Source of the DNA: Pedobacter alluvionis
Lineage (GTDB): Bacteria; Bacteroidota; Bacteroidia; Sphingobacteriales; Sphingobacteriaceae
Assembly (NCBI RefSeq): GCF_003664035.1
Contig: NZ_RCCK01000011.1
Location: 930,001 to 994,000 of the forward strand
Reading direction: 5' to 3'
DNA length: 64,000 bases
Position numbers and translations under genes: made by a program. Positions 1 to 8,964 of this stretch are shown in pieces. Every line of letters starts with the position of its first letter. Positions within the stretch are counted from its first letter, which is position 1. The notes beneath the pieces were generated by a model. It did no database searches, was not told where the DNA came from, and saw only the letters and a program-made list of their open reading frames with translations.

Positions 1-186
1 AAGTTCGCTTTTACTTATAAATATAATTGCCACTACTTAGTTTATTTTGAGAGATTTGAACACATTGAACATGCTATTGAACGTGAAAAAGAAATAAAAG
101 GCTGGACAAGAGCAAAAAAGAATGCATTAATTGAGTTACAAAATAAAAATTGGGTTTTTCTTAATGATGAAATCGTCGAAGAATAG
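1..186 (+). CDS. GIY-YIG nuclease family protein (C-terminal part, cut by window edge)
   Basis: Frame 1 is open from the first base to a TAG at 184-186 and gives the last 61 residues of a small protein. The sequence has 'HYLVYFERFEHIEHAIEREK', then 'EIKGWTRAKKNALIE', and ends 'NWVFLNDEIVEE'. The E-x-EIKGW-R-KK-LI pattern is typical of the C-terminal half of the small GIY-YIG (UPF0213/YhbQ-like) nucleases common in Bacteroidota. The GIY and YIG motifs lie outside the window. A tandem pair of inverted-repeat elements starts 28 bases downstream. Whether the nuclease acts on those repeats is unknown. Confidence 0.8.
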   Translation, partial: KFAFTYKYNCHYLVYFERFEHIEHAIEREKEIKGWTRAKKNALIELQNKNWVFLNDEIVEE

Positions 187-213
187 CGTATGTTAACAAA
201 CCCCTTTTTTTAC

Positions 214-339
214 TGTCATCCTGAGCGTAGCGAAGGATCTTTAACCGAAGAAATACAGTACCCAAACGATCGATCGAATCAAGTTCCCATAAGATTATTT
301 CTAACAAAAGAAAGATTCTTCACTGCGTTCAGAATGACA
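214..339. repeat. Inverted-repeat element, copy 1 of a tandem pair
   Basis: The left end (TGTCATCCTGAGCGTAGCGA, 214-233, continuing to 240) is an imperfect inverted repeat of the right end at 313-339, which closes with TTCAGAATGACA. The interior of about 70 bases has no ORF. A similar element follows at 355-482. Confidence 0.8.
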
Positions 340-354
340 AAGTAATTTTCTTCA

Positions 355-482
355 CTGTTATCCTGAGCGCAGTGAAGGATCTAAAACCTATGGAACACAA
401 CACCTAAACTATCGATCTAATCAAGCTCCCTTAAAGATTACTTTTAATAAAAGAAAGATTCTTCACTGCGTTCAGAATGACA
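355..482. repeat. Inverted-repeat element, copy 2 of a tandem pair
   Basis: Same ends and a diverged version of the same interior as the element at 214-339. The left end is at 355-382 (TCCTGAGCGCAGTGAAGGAT) and the right end at 456-482. The two copies lie in the same orientation with 15 bases between them, so they look like a tandem duplication. Together they fill most of the 187-537 spacer before crtI. No other feature is seen in that spacer. Confidence 0.8.
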
Positions 483-537
483 AAACAGAATGACAAAAAA
501 CCAAAACAAAACGCAATAAAATTCCTTTATTTACATC

Positions 538-2019
538 ATGGAGAAAAAACCCACGGTTACTATTATAGGTGCCGGTTTTGCAGGCCTGGCTGCGGCAGCT
601 TTATTGGCCAAAGATGGTTGTGATGTTACTGTTATCGAAAAAAACGAAATGGCCGGTGGCAGGGCCAGAACCTGGCAAAAAGACGGCTTTCTTTTCGATA
701 TGGGTCCGAGCTGGTATTGGATGCCGGATGTTTTCGAAAACTACTACCAGATCTTTGATAAAACAGCGGCCGATTTTTATGAACTGAAAAGACTAAGTCC
801 TTCTTACCGCATTTATTTTGGCAAAAATGACACTATTGATGTTCCAGCAACATTAGATGACCTATATGCTTTATTTGAAAAACTAGAGCCCAGCAGCAGC
901 GACAACCTAAAACATTTCCTCGATCAGGCGAAGTATAAATACGATGTAGGCATGAACGAATATGTTTTCAAACCCTCGCATAGTGTAATGGAATATTTCG
1001 ACCCACGTTTAGCTGTTAGCGGAATCAAACTACAGCTTTTGGGCAATATGCGCAAGCACGTACACCAGTTGTTCAAAAACGAGCGTTTAAGGAAACTGTT
1101 AGAATTCCCAGTTCTATTTTTAGGTGCTACACCACAAAACACACCCGCATTATATAGCCTGATGAACTATGCCGATCTGGTATTAGGTACCTGGTACCCT
1201 ATGGGCGGCATGCACAAAATTGTAACCGCCATGCAGCAAATTGCAGAAAGCGAAGGGGTGAAATTTATTTTCGATACAGAAGTAACCAAAATTGAAGTAA
1301 AAAACAACCTTGCAGAATACGTAATTACGGATAAAGGAAACTTTAAAAGCGATTTCGTGGTAGGTAATGCAGATTATCAGCACATCGATCAACATCTTTT
1401 TGATCAACCTTACCGTAACTACAGTAAAAAATATTGGGATGAGAGAACAATGGCACCTTCCTGTCTATTATTCTATATCGGCCTAAATAAAAAACTAGAC
1501 AATATATTACACCATAACTTATTCTTCGACGAGAATTTTGATCAACATGCTGCAGAAATCTATACTGATCCACAATGGCCAACAAAACCATTGTTTTATG
1601 CCTGCTGTCCGTCGGTTACCGATCCCGGCGTAGCGCCAGAGGGTTGCGAAAACCTTTTCTTTTTGGTTCCGCTTGCACCTGATTTGGAAGATAGCGAAAG
1701 CAAGAGGGAAGAATATTTTAATTTATTGTTAAACCGCTTCAAAAATTTAACTGGAAACGATATTAATGGTAACATTCTGTTTAAACGGAGTTACGCCATG
1801 AACGATTTTATTGAAGATTACCATGCTTTTAAAGGAAATGCGTATGGATTAGCAAACACTTTGAAACAGACTGCTTTCTTAAAACCCAAAATGAAAAGTA
1901 AGGTAACAAATTTTTTATACACCGGACAATTAACCGTTCCTGGCCCCGGAGTGCCACCTGCAATCATATCCGGGCAAGTGGTAGCAAAAGAAATAAAAAA
2001 AAAGTTAAAAAAAGCTTGA
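538..2019 (+). CDS. crtI: Phytoene desaturase, CrtI type
   Basis: A 493-residue FAD enzyme that removes hydrogens from phytoene to make coloured carotenes such as lycopene, probably at the membrane. The N-terminus has the dinucleotide-binding motif GAGFAGL (residues 11-17), followed by an acidic 'VIEKNEMAGGRA' stretch. The C-terminus has the CrtI-type signature region 'TGQLTVPGPGVPP' (about 462-474). Length fits the bacterial family. A phytoene synthase (crtB) is expected nearby but is not in the window. A CrtZ-type hydroxylase lies 11 kb away. An ECF sigma-factor gene faces crtI from the other strand. A strong hairpin terminator follows at 2183. Confidence 0.93.
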   Translation: MEKKPTVTIIGAGFAGLAAAALLAKDGCDVTVIEKNEMAGGRARTWQKDGFLFDMGPSWYWMPDVFENYYQIFDKTAADFYELKRLSPSYRIYFGKNDTIDVPATLDDLYALFEKLEPSSSDNLKHFLDQAKYKYDVGMNEYVFKPSHSVMEYFDPRLAVSGIKLQLLGNMRKHVHQLFKNERLRKLLEFPVLFLGATPQNTPALYSLMNYADLVLGTWYPMGGMHKIVTAMQQIAESEGVKFIFDTEVTKIEVKNNLAEYVITDKGNFKSDFVVGNADYQHIDQHLFDQPYRNYSKKYWDERTMAPSCLLFYIGLNKKLDNILHHNLFFDENFDQHAAEIYTDPQWPTKPLFYACCPSVTDPGVAPEGCENLFFLVPLAPDLEDSESKREEYFNLLLNRFKNLTGNDINGNILFKRSYAMNDFIEDYHAFKGNAYGLANTLKQTAFLKPKMKSKVTNFLYTGQLTVPGPGVPPAIISGQVVAKEIKKKLKKA

Positions 2020-2182
2020 CAAATTTAAAATTTCCCTTATCTTTATAACCACAAAACAAAAACACTGCAATAAAGCTTCAAAACACATAATTGTTCGGGG
2101 TTTTCATTTGTTTCGAAATAAGAGAGAAGGCGAATTGTTGAAAGAAAAAATAAGAATCAACTAACCAAATATATGATAAGCA

Positions 2183-2209
2183 AAAAGGCCTGGATTTTCC
2201 AGGCCTTTT
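2183..2209 (+). terminator. Intrinsic terminator downstream of crtI
   Basis: An 11-bp perfect stem, AAAAGGCCTGG / CCAGGCCTTTT, with a 5-base loop, followed by GCTTTTTAG. The A-tract on the left could let it work in both directions. It lies 164 bases after the crtI stop. Confidence 0.75.
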
Positions 2210-2294
2210 GCTTTTTAGGATGTTTTGGAAAACTTTGCTCAAAAGTTCAGGCTTCATTACTGAGTTTCAAATTTATTGCAACACTTCCTATACC

Positions 2295-2402
2295 TGTCAG
2301 TTCGAGCGAAGTGTAACGCAGTCGAGAGCCAAGAAAGTGCTCAGCGAAATTAAACCTGCCAGGATAGATCTCTCCATTCCGCTGCGCTTCAGTCGAGATG
2401 AC
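2295..2402. repeat. Dispersed ~105-bp inverted-repeat element, copy 1 of 3
   Basis: It starts TGTCAGTTCGAGCGAAGTGT and ends CTTCAGTCGAGATGAC, with the internal words GTGCTCAGCGAA and AGATCTCTCCATT. Closely related copies occur at 28194-28297 and 47522-47629. The ends are imperfect inverted repeats of each other. No coding content is seen. Confidence 0.8.
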
Positions 2403-2423
2403 GTTTCTTTTTGGAGGGATAAC

Positions 2424-2449
2424 AAAAAAGGCCCAGATAAATCTGAGCC
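2424..2449 (-). terminator. Terminator of the ECF sigma-factor gene
   Basis: On the minus strand, GGCTCAGAT / ATCTGGGCC with a 2-base loop is followed by six T. It starts 23 bases after the sigma-factor stop codon. Confidence 0.75.
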
Positions 2450-2472
2450 CCTAGTTTTTCAATAGATGTATC

Positions 2473-3003
2473 TTAAACCAATTCTACACTGGCAATTTCT
2501 TTTGAGTAAGTTTTAAGGTACTTTTTTAATATACCCCTTGCTACGTGTATGCGTGTTTTAACTGTTCCAATTGGAATTTCTAACATATCTGCAATTTCAT
2601 GGTATTTATAACCTTCAAAATAGCGGATAAACGGCACATAATATTCTTCAGGTAATTGAGATAATGCTTTATCAATATCACCTAAAACAAATTTACTTTC
2701 TGCCTGGTTTTTGGTTGCACTATATGAGAGGTTTGCAGAAGAAATATCCTCGCTCTGCGTAATTAAAGTATTTGTTTTAACCAATCGGCGATAGTTGTTA
2801 ATGAAAGTATTTTTCATGATCGTAAACAACCAGCCTTTTAAATTCGTCCCCTCTTTAAACTTATTGTAATAAGTGATTGCTTTCAGCATCGTATCCTGAA
2901 CCAAATCATTTGCGTCTTCTGCGTCTTTCGTAAAATTTAAAGCATAAGATCTAAGTGATACCGAGTGATGATTAACCAGATGATTGAATTCAAATTTTGT
3001 CAT
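2473..3003 (-). CDS. RNA polymerase ECF sigma factor
   Basis: A 176-residue group 4 sigma factor. Region 2 is at about residues 10-75, with 'DLVQDTML' (33-40) and 'GWLFTIMKNTFINNYRR' (57-73). Region 4 is at about 117-160, with the helix-turn-helix 'YKYHEIADMLEIPIGTVKTR'. It starts with ATG at 3003, 120 bases after the murB stop, so it may be co-transcribed with murB or have its own promoter. No anti-sigma factor gene is adjacent. It faces crtI, and sigma factors are often found near carotenoid genes in this group, so a role in pigment control is possible but not shown by the sequence. Confidence 0.93.
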   Translation of the reverse strand: MTKFEFNHLVNHHSVSLRSYALNFTKDAEDANDLVQDTMLKAITYYNKFKEGTNLKGWLFTIMKNTFINNYRRLVKTNTLITQSEDISSANLSYSATKNQAESKFVLGDIDKALSQLPEEYYVPFIRYFEGYKYHEIADMLEIPIGTVKTRIHVARGILKKYLKTYSKEIASVELV

Positions 3004-3123
3004 GATATTTAGCTTTAGGTAACAAATGAATTATTGTCCATTCACTTTAACCCAAACAAACTTAATACCAAACTTTTCTGGCACGGTACCAAAAGCGTAT
3101 AACCACATATTGGCAAGCTTTCG

Positions 3124-4140
3124 TCACAGAATATTTACTTCTCTTTCTAAAGTGACTCCAAAAGTAGACTTAACACTGTCTATTATTTGTTCAGAAAAAT
3201 TATACACTTCTGTGCCAGTTGCGTGGGCATGATTAACTAAAACCAAAGCCTGGTTTTTCCAGGTACCTGTTTGCCCAACTACTTTACCCTTCCAGCCACA
3301 CTGCTCAATTAACCAGCCTGCCGCCAGTTTAATTTTATCATCAGCTGTAGGATAATGCACCACATCGGGGTGTTTAGCCACAATATCTGCAAATTCATGC
3401 TTTTCGATCACCGGATTTTTGAAGAAACTGCCAGCGTTACCAATTGTTGATGGATCGGGCAGTTTACTCACACGGATATGCGATACAGCAGATGAAACAT
3501 CTGCAATATCCGGGTTTTCGATTCCCCTGTTCAGCAGTTCGGTTTCAATTGCACCGTAAGACGTATTTATTTTTGCTTCGGCCGACAAACGAAAAATAAC
3601 AGATGTAATAATATACTGCCCCTTCAGCTCTCCTTTGAAAATACTTTCACGATAACCGAAATGGCAATCTGCATAGCCGAAGGTTTTCATTTTCCCGGTT
3701 TTAATTTCAAATGCCGTGCAACTTTCGAAAACGTCTTTCAACTCTACGCCATAAGCACCAATATTCTGTATGGGCGAAGCACCCACTGTACCTGGAATCA
3801 GGCTTAAATTTTCTACCCCCGCAAAATGATGTTCAACACAATAGTTTACAAAATCGTTCCAAACCTCACCTGCACCAGCAGTTACCAAAACTTTTTCATC
3901 AATAACTTTAGATTGGATGCCCTTGATGCTGATTTTAATTACTAAACCATCGTAATCCTTTGTAAATAACACATTGCTACCTCCGCCTATCACTAACAGC
4001 CGCTGAGATTTTACAAGCTCGTTTTTAAATAAACTAACCAGATCTGCTTCAGAGGATATCTCAGCAAAATAACTGGCCTTAACATCTATACCAAATGAGT
4101 TATATGGTTTTAGAGAAATATTTTCCTGAATTTGAAGCAT
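3124..4140 (-). CDS. murB: UDP-N-acetylmuramate dehydrogenase
   Basis: A 338-residue cytoplasmic FAD enzyme that reduces UDP-GlcNAc-enolpyruvate to UDP-MurNAc in peptidoglycan synthesis. Visible motifs are the FAD-binding 'GGGSN' (52-56), 'IPGTVGASPIQNIGAYG' (115-131), the substrate-binding Arg164 in 'GYRES', the catalytic serine 238 in 'NAGSFFKNP', and Glu334 in the C-terminal 'LEREVNIL'. The sequence resembles the type I (E. coli-like) enzyme. The ATG at 4140 is 41 bases after the stop of the small lipoprotein gene upstream. Murein genes are not otherwise clustered here. Confidence 0.96.
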   Translation of the reverse strand: MLQIQENISLKPYNSFGIDVKASYFAEISSEADLVSLFKNELVKSQRLLVIGGGSNVLFTKDYDGLVIKISIKGIQSKVIDEKVLVTAGAGEVWNDFVNYCVEHHFAGVENLSLIPGTVGASPIQNIGAYGVELKDVFESCTAFEIKTGKMKTFGYADCHFGYRESIFKGELKGQYIITSVIFRLSAEAKINTSYGAIETELLNRGIENPDIADVSSAVSHIRVSKLPDPSTIGNAGSFFKNPVIEKHEFADIVAKHPDVVHYPTADDKIKLAAGWLIEQCGWKGKVVGQTGTWKNQALVLVNHAHATGTEVYNFSEQIIDSVKSTFGVTLEREVNIL

Positions 4141-4181
4141 ATTGATTTTGTGTTATGCTGCAAAAGTAGAATAAAAAATAA

Positions 4182-4633
4182 TTAAGGAACGATTTTGGTA
4201 ATCCCCTTATCAAAATTAAAGCTTAAAATTCCAGACCTATCTCCTTCTACAGCTACACCAGAAAGTTTCCAGCCAATAAATTCTGGTTTGGTTTTAGCAA
4301 GCTCCAACAAATGATATCGCTCTTTGGTTAATCTGGCACTGATTAATCCTACGCTATCGGATTCTGCCTGACTTAAGTGTTCGATCTCACTCTCTAATTG
4401 AGCCAAAGTTGCATCCAGCTCATTTCCTTTTTTAATACAATCAGCATAAGCCGCAGGTGAAATATTATAGAGGCTATCGAGCTTTGCACTGTCGAAATTG
4501 AGTTTTTGATCGCTGTCTTTATACCTGGCTTCTACCAGGGCAATGGCATGCTCCTGATCTGTTTTTGGTGTCCTACGGCATGATATAATAACAACAAATA
4601 ATAAAAAAAACAGCAGTAATAGATTTTTTTCAT
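4182..4633 (-). CDS. Small lipoprotein with an apparent 1-base frameshift right after the start codon
   Basis: The open frame runs from about 4622 to the TAA at 4182-4184 and encodes a lipoprotein-like start (Leu/Phe-rich segment, lipobox 'IISC', then 'RRTPKTDQEHA') followed by a helical region about 100 residues long. This frame has no ATG. The only suitable ATG (4631-4633) is followed by seven A and then TCT in another frame. With eight A, it would read M-K-K-N-L-L-L-L-F-F and join the lipoprotein frame exactly. The function is unknown. Explanations are a homopolymer sequencing error, a slippery start that varies by phase, or a recent mutation. The nearest in-frame alternative, a TTG at 4406, would lose the signal peptide. 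Confidence 0.7.
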
Positions 4634-4707
4634 GACAAAAGTTTCATATACTAGCACAAGCACCTTGCCAAGAATAATTACTGATTAACTCGTCATCATC
4701 TCAATCA

Positions 4708-5379
4708 TTATTTTTTCCCCTCATCGATTTTTTTCTTAACTGCTTTTCCTTCTTTACTGTTTTTTAAACGACTTGAGAGTGCCCCGTATAATTGCATTGG
4801 CGAACTGAAATCAAAATCCTTTATAAAACCAGGGATATTGGCAAAAAGTATAAAGTTATCCAATTCGGAAAGTGCTACAGGTGAATCAGCATTTTTCTTA
4901 ATAAAGCTTAAAAACTTTTTATCTCTAAGGGCCTGCGTGGCATCTTTTGATTGTTGAAGATAAATTCCGCCACCTATTATTTTTGCTGACTGCAGATTAT
5001 AAGGATTTTCGATATCCAGTTTGACATCTTCAAGATAAATCGACTTCAGATTTGCACTAGCCCCCACAAACCACACCTTTTGTTTAATTTTTGATTTCAC
5101 GTCATTCAGGGTAATGTCTCCACGTTCGTCAAGAAAAATGAAACCTTTTCTTAAGAGCCCTCCTTCTAAGTTGCATGTTGCCGGAATTTTAAACTGATTA
5201 CCTTCCATTGGCATGACCAAAAACAGATCGGGTTTTCCTACAACCAGCGTTTCGCTTACCAGATAAACAAATTTTGCGTTTTTGGGCTTTTGAACCAGCC
5301 CTTCAACCGTAAATTTGATGGTTTGTGCCTGTAATGAGCCTACAAAAAGCAGTACGAAGCAAAAGATAAGTTTTCTCAT
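4708..5379 (-). CDS. Secreted DUF4369-like protein lacking a thioredoxin domain
   Basis: A 223-residue protein with a clear signal peptide (MRKLIFCFVLLFVGSLQAQ, 1-19). The next part, 'FTVEGLVQKPKNAKFVYLV', resembles the DUF4369 N-terminal domain of Bacteroidota TlpA-type thiol-disulfide proteins. The C-terminal 'MQLYGALSSRLKNSKEGKAV' resembles the helical linker that normally precedes the thioredoxin fold in those proteins. It ends there, with no CxxC. It is the next gene after the HlyD adaptor (99-base gap), so it may belong to the peptide-export locus. The domain assignment is by eye. Confidence 0.6.
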   Translation of the reverse strand: MRKLIFCFVLLFVGSLQAQTIKFTVEGLVQKPKNAKFVYLVSETLVVGKPDLFLVMPMEGNQFKIPATCNLEGGLLRKGFIFLDERGDITLNDVKSKIKQKVWFVGASANLKSIYLEDVKLDIENPYNLQSAKIIGGGIYLQQSKDATQALRDKKFLSFIKKNADSPVALSELDNFILFANIPGFIKDFDFSSPMQLYGALSSRLKNSKEGKAVKKKIDEGKK

Positions 5380-5478
5380 AGTTTATATTTATAACATTAA
5401 ATATAAAAACTAACAATATAGTTATTCAGCATCTTTGCCTCAAAATATTTTTATTATGCCAGATGCAATTAAGAATTC

Positions 5479-6762
5479 TTACTGGCTGTGCATCATTTTG
5501 GTTATGTTTCTAAAAAAACGCTGTAACAACGAGCTTTCTTCTGTAACAATTTCGGCATCAGCGAGCATGCCATTTTTAAGTACAATTTTCCGGTTTGGAT
5601 CTTTATTTTCGAACTGTTCAAAACTTACTTTGGCAATAAAAACACTATCTCTGTAAGCAACATCCGAGATAAAAGTTAAACGTCCTCTAATCATGCCATA
5701 TTGTTCGAAAGGATAACTTTTTAATTTTACAAGCGTACGTTCTCCTTTACGGATTTTACCCATGTTGTATTGTGGAATCTGTATTTCGCCAAAAAAATTG
5801 GTATTACCCGGGTTTACAATAAATACTTCCTGATTGGCTGCAATGTTTTGATTTTGCTGAACAATTCCGGCAAAGCTCAGTTTTCCGGCAACTGGTGCTC
5901 TTAAAATATATTGAAGTATCCATGCATCACTTTCATTTATACATTGATTAAGTGCTTGCAGAAATTTAGCCTGCTCTTCTGAAATGGTATGTTTTAGGTC
6001 GAGCAATTCCTTTTCCTTAGCACTAAAACTACTCGTATTATTCAATAGCGATGTTTCAGTTTGCTGTAATGGGTATTTTGCCGCAAGGTATTTGTTTTCC
6101 TGCTGAGTAAATTCACTCCTCGAGATTACCTTATTTTTATACAACTTCTGGTAAGCCTTATACTCTTCTTCCTGATTGGTATATTCCTGTTGCTGAACCT
6201 TTCTTTGCTCGATAATTTGTGTTTTTAAAGTGTTAATATCTTTTAAGTCATTTTCGAGAAAGGCCATTTTGTTTAGATAATATCCATTCCTTAAGGTAGA
6301 TTGATATTGCAGGTATTGCTGGTAAAAAGTTTGATAAGTACCCTGCAACTCTCCGAGGCTGAAACCTGTAGGCAAACCAGATGTAGCGAGTTCATTTTTC
6401 AGTACCCGGCCTCTTAACTGCTTTAACTCCCTGTTTATTTTTATGATGTCGTCAGGGTTCGCCGTGCTCTCAAAATAAGCCAGCGATTGGTTCTCCGTCA
6501 CCATCTGTCCATCTTTCACCAACAAAGCAGTAAGTTTCCCATTCTGTTTGGCCAGCACTGGCTTTGGCGAATTTAAACTATTTACCTTTAAACCTGTTTT
6601 AACAATATCAGGATACTCTATTAGTGCCGAAAGCATTACAATAGTGCCTAATATTATAAAAATTAAGGTAATACCCCATCTTAAAATCCAGGAGGGTACA
6701 GCTGTGATAATTTCCTGAACTTCTTCACTATTTATTTCGAGATCTATCCTTTCTTGTGGCAT
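5479..6762 (-). CDS. HlyD-family periplasmic adaptor of the peptide exporter
   Basis: A 427-residue membrane-fusion protein. It has a short cytoplasmic N-terminus, one membrane segment (about 28-48, 'WGITLIFIILGTIVMLSALI'), a split biotinyl-lipoyl-like domain ('SPKPVLAKQNGKLTALLVKDG' and 'APVAGKLSFAG'), a long coiled coil (about 160-270, many Q/E/K), and a C-terminal beta-barrel domain. It starts 9 bases after the stop of the C39 ABC transporter gene, so the two are almost certainly made together. It should link the inner-membrane ABC protein to an outer-membrane channel, which is not encoded here. Confidence 0.92.
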   Translation of the reverse strand: MPQERIDLEINSEEVQEIITAVPSWILRWGITLIFIILGTIVMLSALIEYPDIVKTGLKVNSLNSPKPVLAKQNGKLTALLVKDGQMVTENQSLAYFESTANPDDIIKINRELKQLRGRVLKNELATSGLPTGFSLGELQGTYQTFYQQYLQYQSTLRNGYYLNKMAFLENDLKDINTLKTQIIEQRKVQQQEYTNQEEEYKAYQKLYKNKVISRSEFTQQENKYLAAKYPLQQTETSLLNNTSSFSAKEKELLDLKHTISEEQAKFLQALNQCINESDAWILQYILRAPVAGKLSFAGIVQQNQNIAANQEVFIVNPGNTNFFGEIQIPQYNMGKIRKGERTLVKLKSYPFEQYGMIRGRLTFISDVAYRDSVFIAKVSFEQFENKDPNRKIVLKNGMLADAEIVTEESSLLQRFFRNITKMMHSQ

Positions 6763-6771
6763 CTGCTATAA

Positions 6772-8958
6772 TTAATTACCCAATTCTAATTGATTTTTTA
6801 CCAATTCATAATACTCACCCTTTTGTTTAGTTAACGCTGCGTGGGTACCTTGCTCTATAATCCTGCCCTTATCCAAAACAACAATATTATCGGCATTTTT
6901 AACCGTACTTAACCTGTGCGCAACCACCACAACTGTTCTTCCTTTAAAAAAGCTCTCCAGATTTTCCATAATTACTTTTTCGTTATTGGCATCGAGCGCA
7001 TTTGTTGCTTCATCAAAGAAAATGTACTCAGGGTTTTTATAAACCGAACGGGCAATCAATATACGTTGCCGCTGTCCCTGGCTTATTCCATTACCCTCTG
7101 CACCGATTTTAGTATTTAATCCCAAAGGGAGACTTTCAATAAATTCGGTAATATTTGCCACCTGCATGGCGTGTTTCAATTTTGTCATGTTGGGATACTC
7201 ATCTCCAACTGCAATATTTTTTGCGATGCTATCTGAAAAAATAAACCCATCCTGCATTACTACGCCACACAAGCCGCGCCAATACCGATAGCTGATCTGG
7301 TTCAAATAACCACTACCAACCCTAATTTCTCCTCTTTGCGGCTCATAAAAACGCAATAACAGCTTTAATATCGTGGTTTTTCCACTACCACTCATACCAA
7401 CAATGGCCGTGGTTTTTCCTTCCGGAATATATAAATTGATATTCGAAAGTACAGGTTCATTACCTGCACCCGGATAAGTAAACGATAGATTATGCAGCCC
7501 AATACTCTTATCGAAAGGAAGTTCTTTAGTAAAAGATTTGTTTAAAGGTTCTTCATCTTCGAGTTCGCGGATTTCGTTTAAGCGCTCAAGAGATATTTTT
7601 GCATCCTGCAATTGCTGTATAAAACCTAACAACTGTTCTATAGGACTATTAAGCTGCCCAATAATGTATTGAACGGCCATCATTGCCCCTAAGGTTAATT
7701 GACCATCAATAACCGATTTTGCAACCAAAAAAGTAATCAGGATATTTTTGCCTTCATTAATGAAGAATGTGCCTGCCTGCTGGTATTGCCCCAGTGCCAG
7801 GCTTTTTACATTAAACCTGAAAAGATTTGCCTGTATCCGTTCCCATTCCCATCTTTTTTGCTGCTCGCAATTGTTCAATTTAATTTCCTGCATGCCGGTA
7901 ATCAATTGTACAACTGCGCTTTGGTTTTGCGAAGAAATATCAAATCGTTTAAAATCAAGTTCGCGTCTTTTTTTAAGGAAGAATATTATCCACAAGCTGT
8001 ACAATACAGTACTTACTACAAAAATAATGAATATGGTTACATTGTAATATGCTAATACGATTGCAAAAATGACCAGGTTAACCATTGAGAAGATTACATT
8101 TAAGGTAGAGCCGGTCAAAAAAGTTTCGATCCGCTTCTGATCATTCATACGTTGCATAATATCTCCTGTCATCTTGGTATCGAAATACGACATCGGAAGT
8201 TTCATCAATTTAATGAGGAAATCGGTTAAGATGGAAATATTGATCCTTGTACTGATGTGCAATAAAATCCACGAACGGATAAACTCTACACTCATCCGCC
8301 CTACAATAAGCATGGTTTGTGCTATCAGTATAATATATATGAAATTAAGATTTCGGGTATTAATCCCTATATCCACAACAGATTGGGTGAGAAAAGGCAA
8401 AATCAATTGAAGAAGACTCCCTACGCCCAATCCGACAAACAACTGCACCACCAGAGATTTATACTGATAGAGATACTTTAACAGGTATGAAAAATCCATT
8501 CCACGAACCTTATCTCCCTCCATACTGTAAAAATCAGGGCTGGGCGACAGCATTAAAACCACACCCTCACGTTCTTTTTCTTCAACCGTACTTACCCAGT
8601 TCGAAAGAAATTCCTGTTCGGTATACACCATCAGGTGTTTAGCCGGATCTGCTATATAATATTTATTTTTCTTAATTTTATACAACACAACAAAGTGATT
8701 TTGATTCCAGTGCAAAATCACCGGCAGATCTGTTTCTTTGAGCTGATCCACGCTTACCTTAGCCCCCGTGGTTCTGAAACCAATTTTTTCAGCAGCTTCA
8801 CTAATACCTAAAAGGGATACCCCCTCTTTATTGATTCCGGAAATTTCGCGTAACTTTTGCAGACTGAAATTTTTACCATGGTATTTGGCAATCATTCGCA
8901 AACACGAAGGACCACAGTCCATGATGTCTGGTTGTTTATAAAATGGGAAAACTTTCAA
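6772..8958 (-). CDS. Peptidase-containing ABC transporter (C39 bacteriocin-type exporter)
   Basis: A 728-residue half-transporter that cuts double-glycine leaders and exports the mature peptide. The N-terminal C39 peptidase (1-140) has Gln9, catalytic Cys15 in 'MDCGPSC', His88 in 'NHFVVLY' and Asp104 in 'ADPAKH'. Next come the membrane domain (about 165-450) and the ATPase with Walker A 'GMSGSGKTT', signature 'ISQGQRQRI' and Walker B 'YIFFDEATNALD'. The start is TTG at 8958. An in-frame TAG (8962-8964) blocks any earlier start, and the next ATG would lose part of the peptidase. The upstream TlpA gene stops 6 bases away, which suggests coupled translation. Confidence 0.95.
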   Translation of the reverse strand: MKVFPFYKQPDIMDCGPSCLRMIAKYHGKNFSLQKLREISGINKEGVSLLGISEAAEKIGFRTTGAKVSVDQLKETDLPVILHWNQNHFVVLYKIKKNKYYIADPAKHLMVYTEQEFLSNWVSTVEEKEREGVVLMLSPSPDFYSMEGDKVRGMDFSYLLKYLYQYKSLVVQLFVGLGVGSLLQLILPFLTQSVVDIGINTRNLNFIYIILIAQTMLIVGRMSVEFIRSWILLHISTRINISILTDFLIKLMKLPMSYFDTKMTGDIMQRMNDQKRIETFLTGSTLNVIFSMVNLVIFAIVLAYYNVTIFIIFVVSTVLYSLWIIFFLKKRRELDFKRFDISSQNQSAVVQLITGMQEIKLNNCEQQKRWEWERIQANLFRFNVKSLALGQYQQAGTFFINEGKNILITFLVAKSVIDGQLTLGAMMAVQYIIGQLNSPIEQLLGFIQQLQDAKISLERLNEIRELEDEEPLNKSFTKELPFDKSIGLHNLSFTYPGAGNEPVLSNINLYIPEGKTTAIVGMSGSGKTTILKLLLRFYEPQRGEIRVGSGYLNQISYRYWRGLCGVVMQDGFIFSDSIAKNIAVGDEYPNMTKLKHAMQVANITEFIESLPLGLNTKIGAEGNGISQGQRQRILIARSVYKNPEYIFFDEATNALDANNEKVIMENLESFFKGRTVVVVAHRLSTVKNADNIVVLDKGRIIEQGTHAALTKQKGEYYELVKNQLELGN

Positions 8959-8964
8959 CTCCTA

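Noticed and set aside
2208..2465. An 85-residue plus-strand ORF after crtI
   Set aside because: It covers the 2295-2402 repeat and the sigma-factor terminator and has no protein features.
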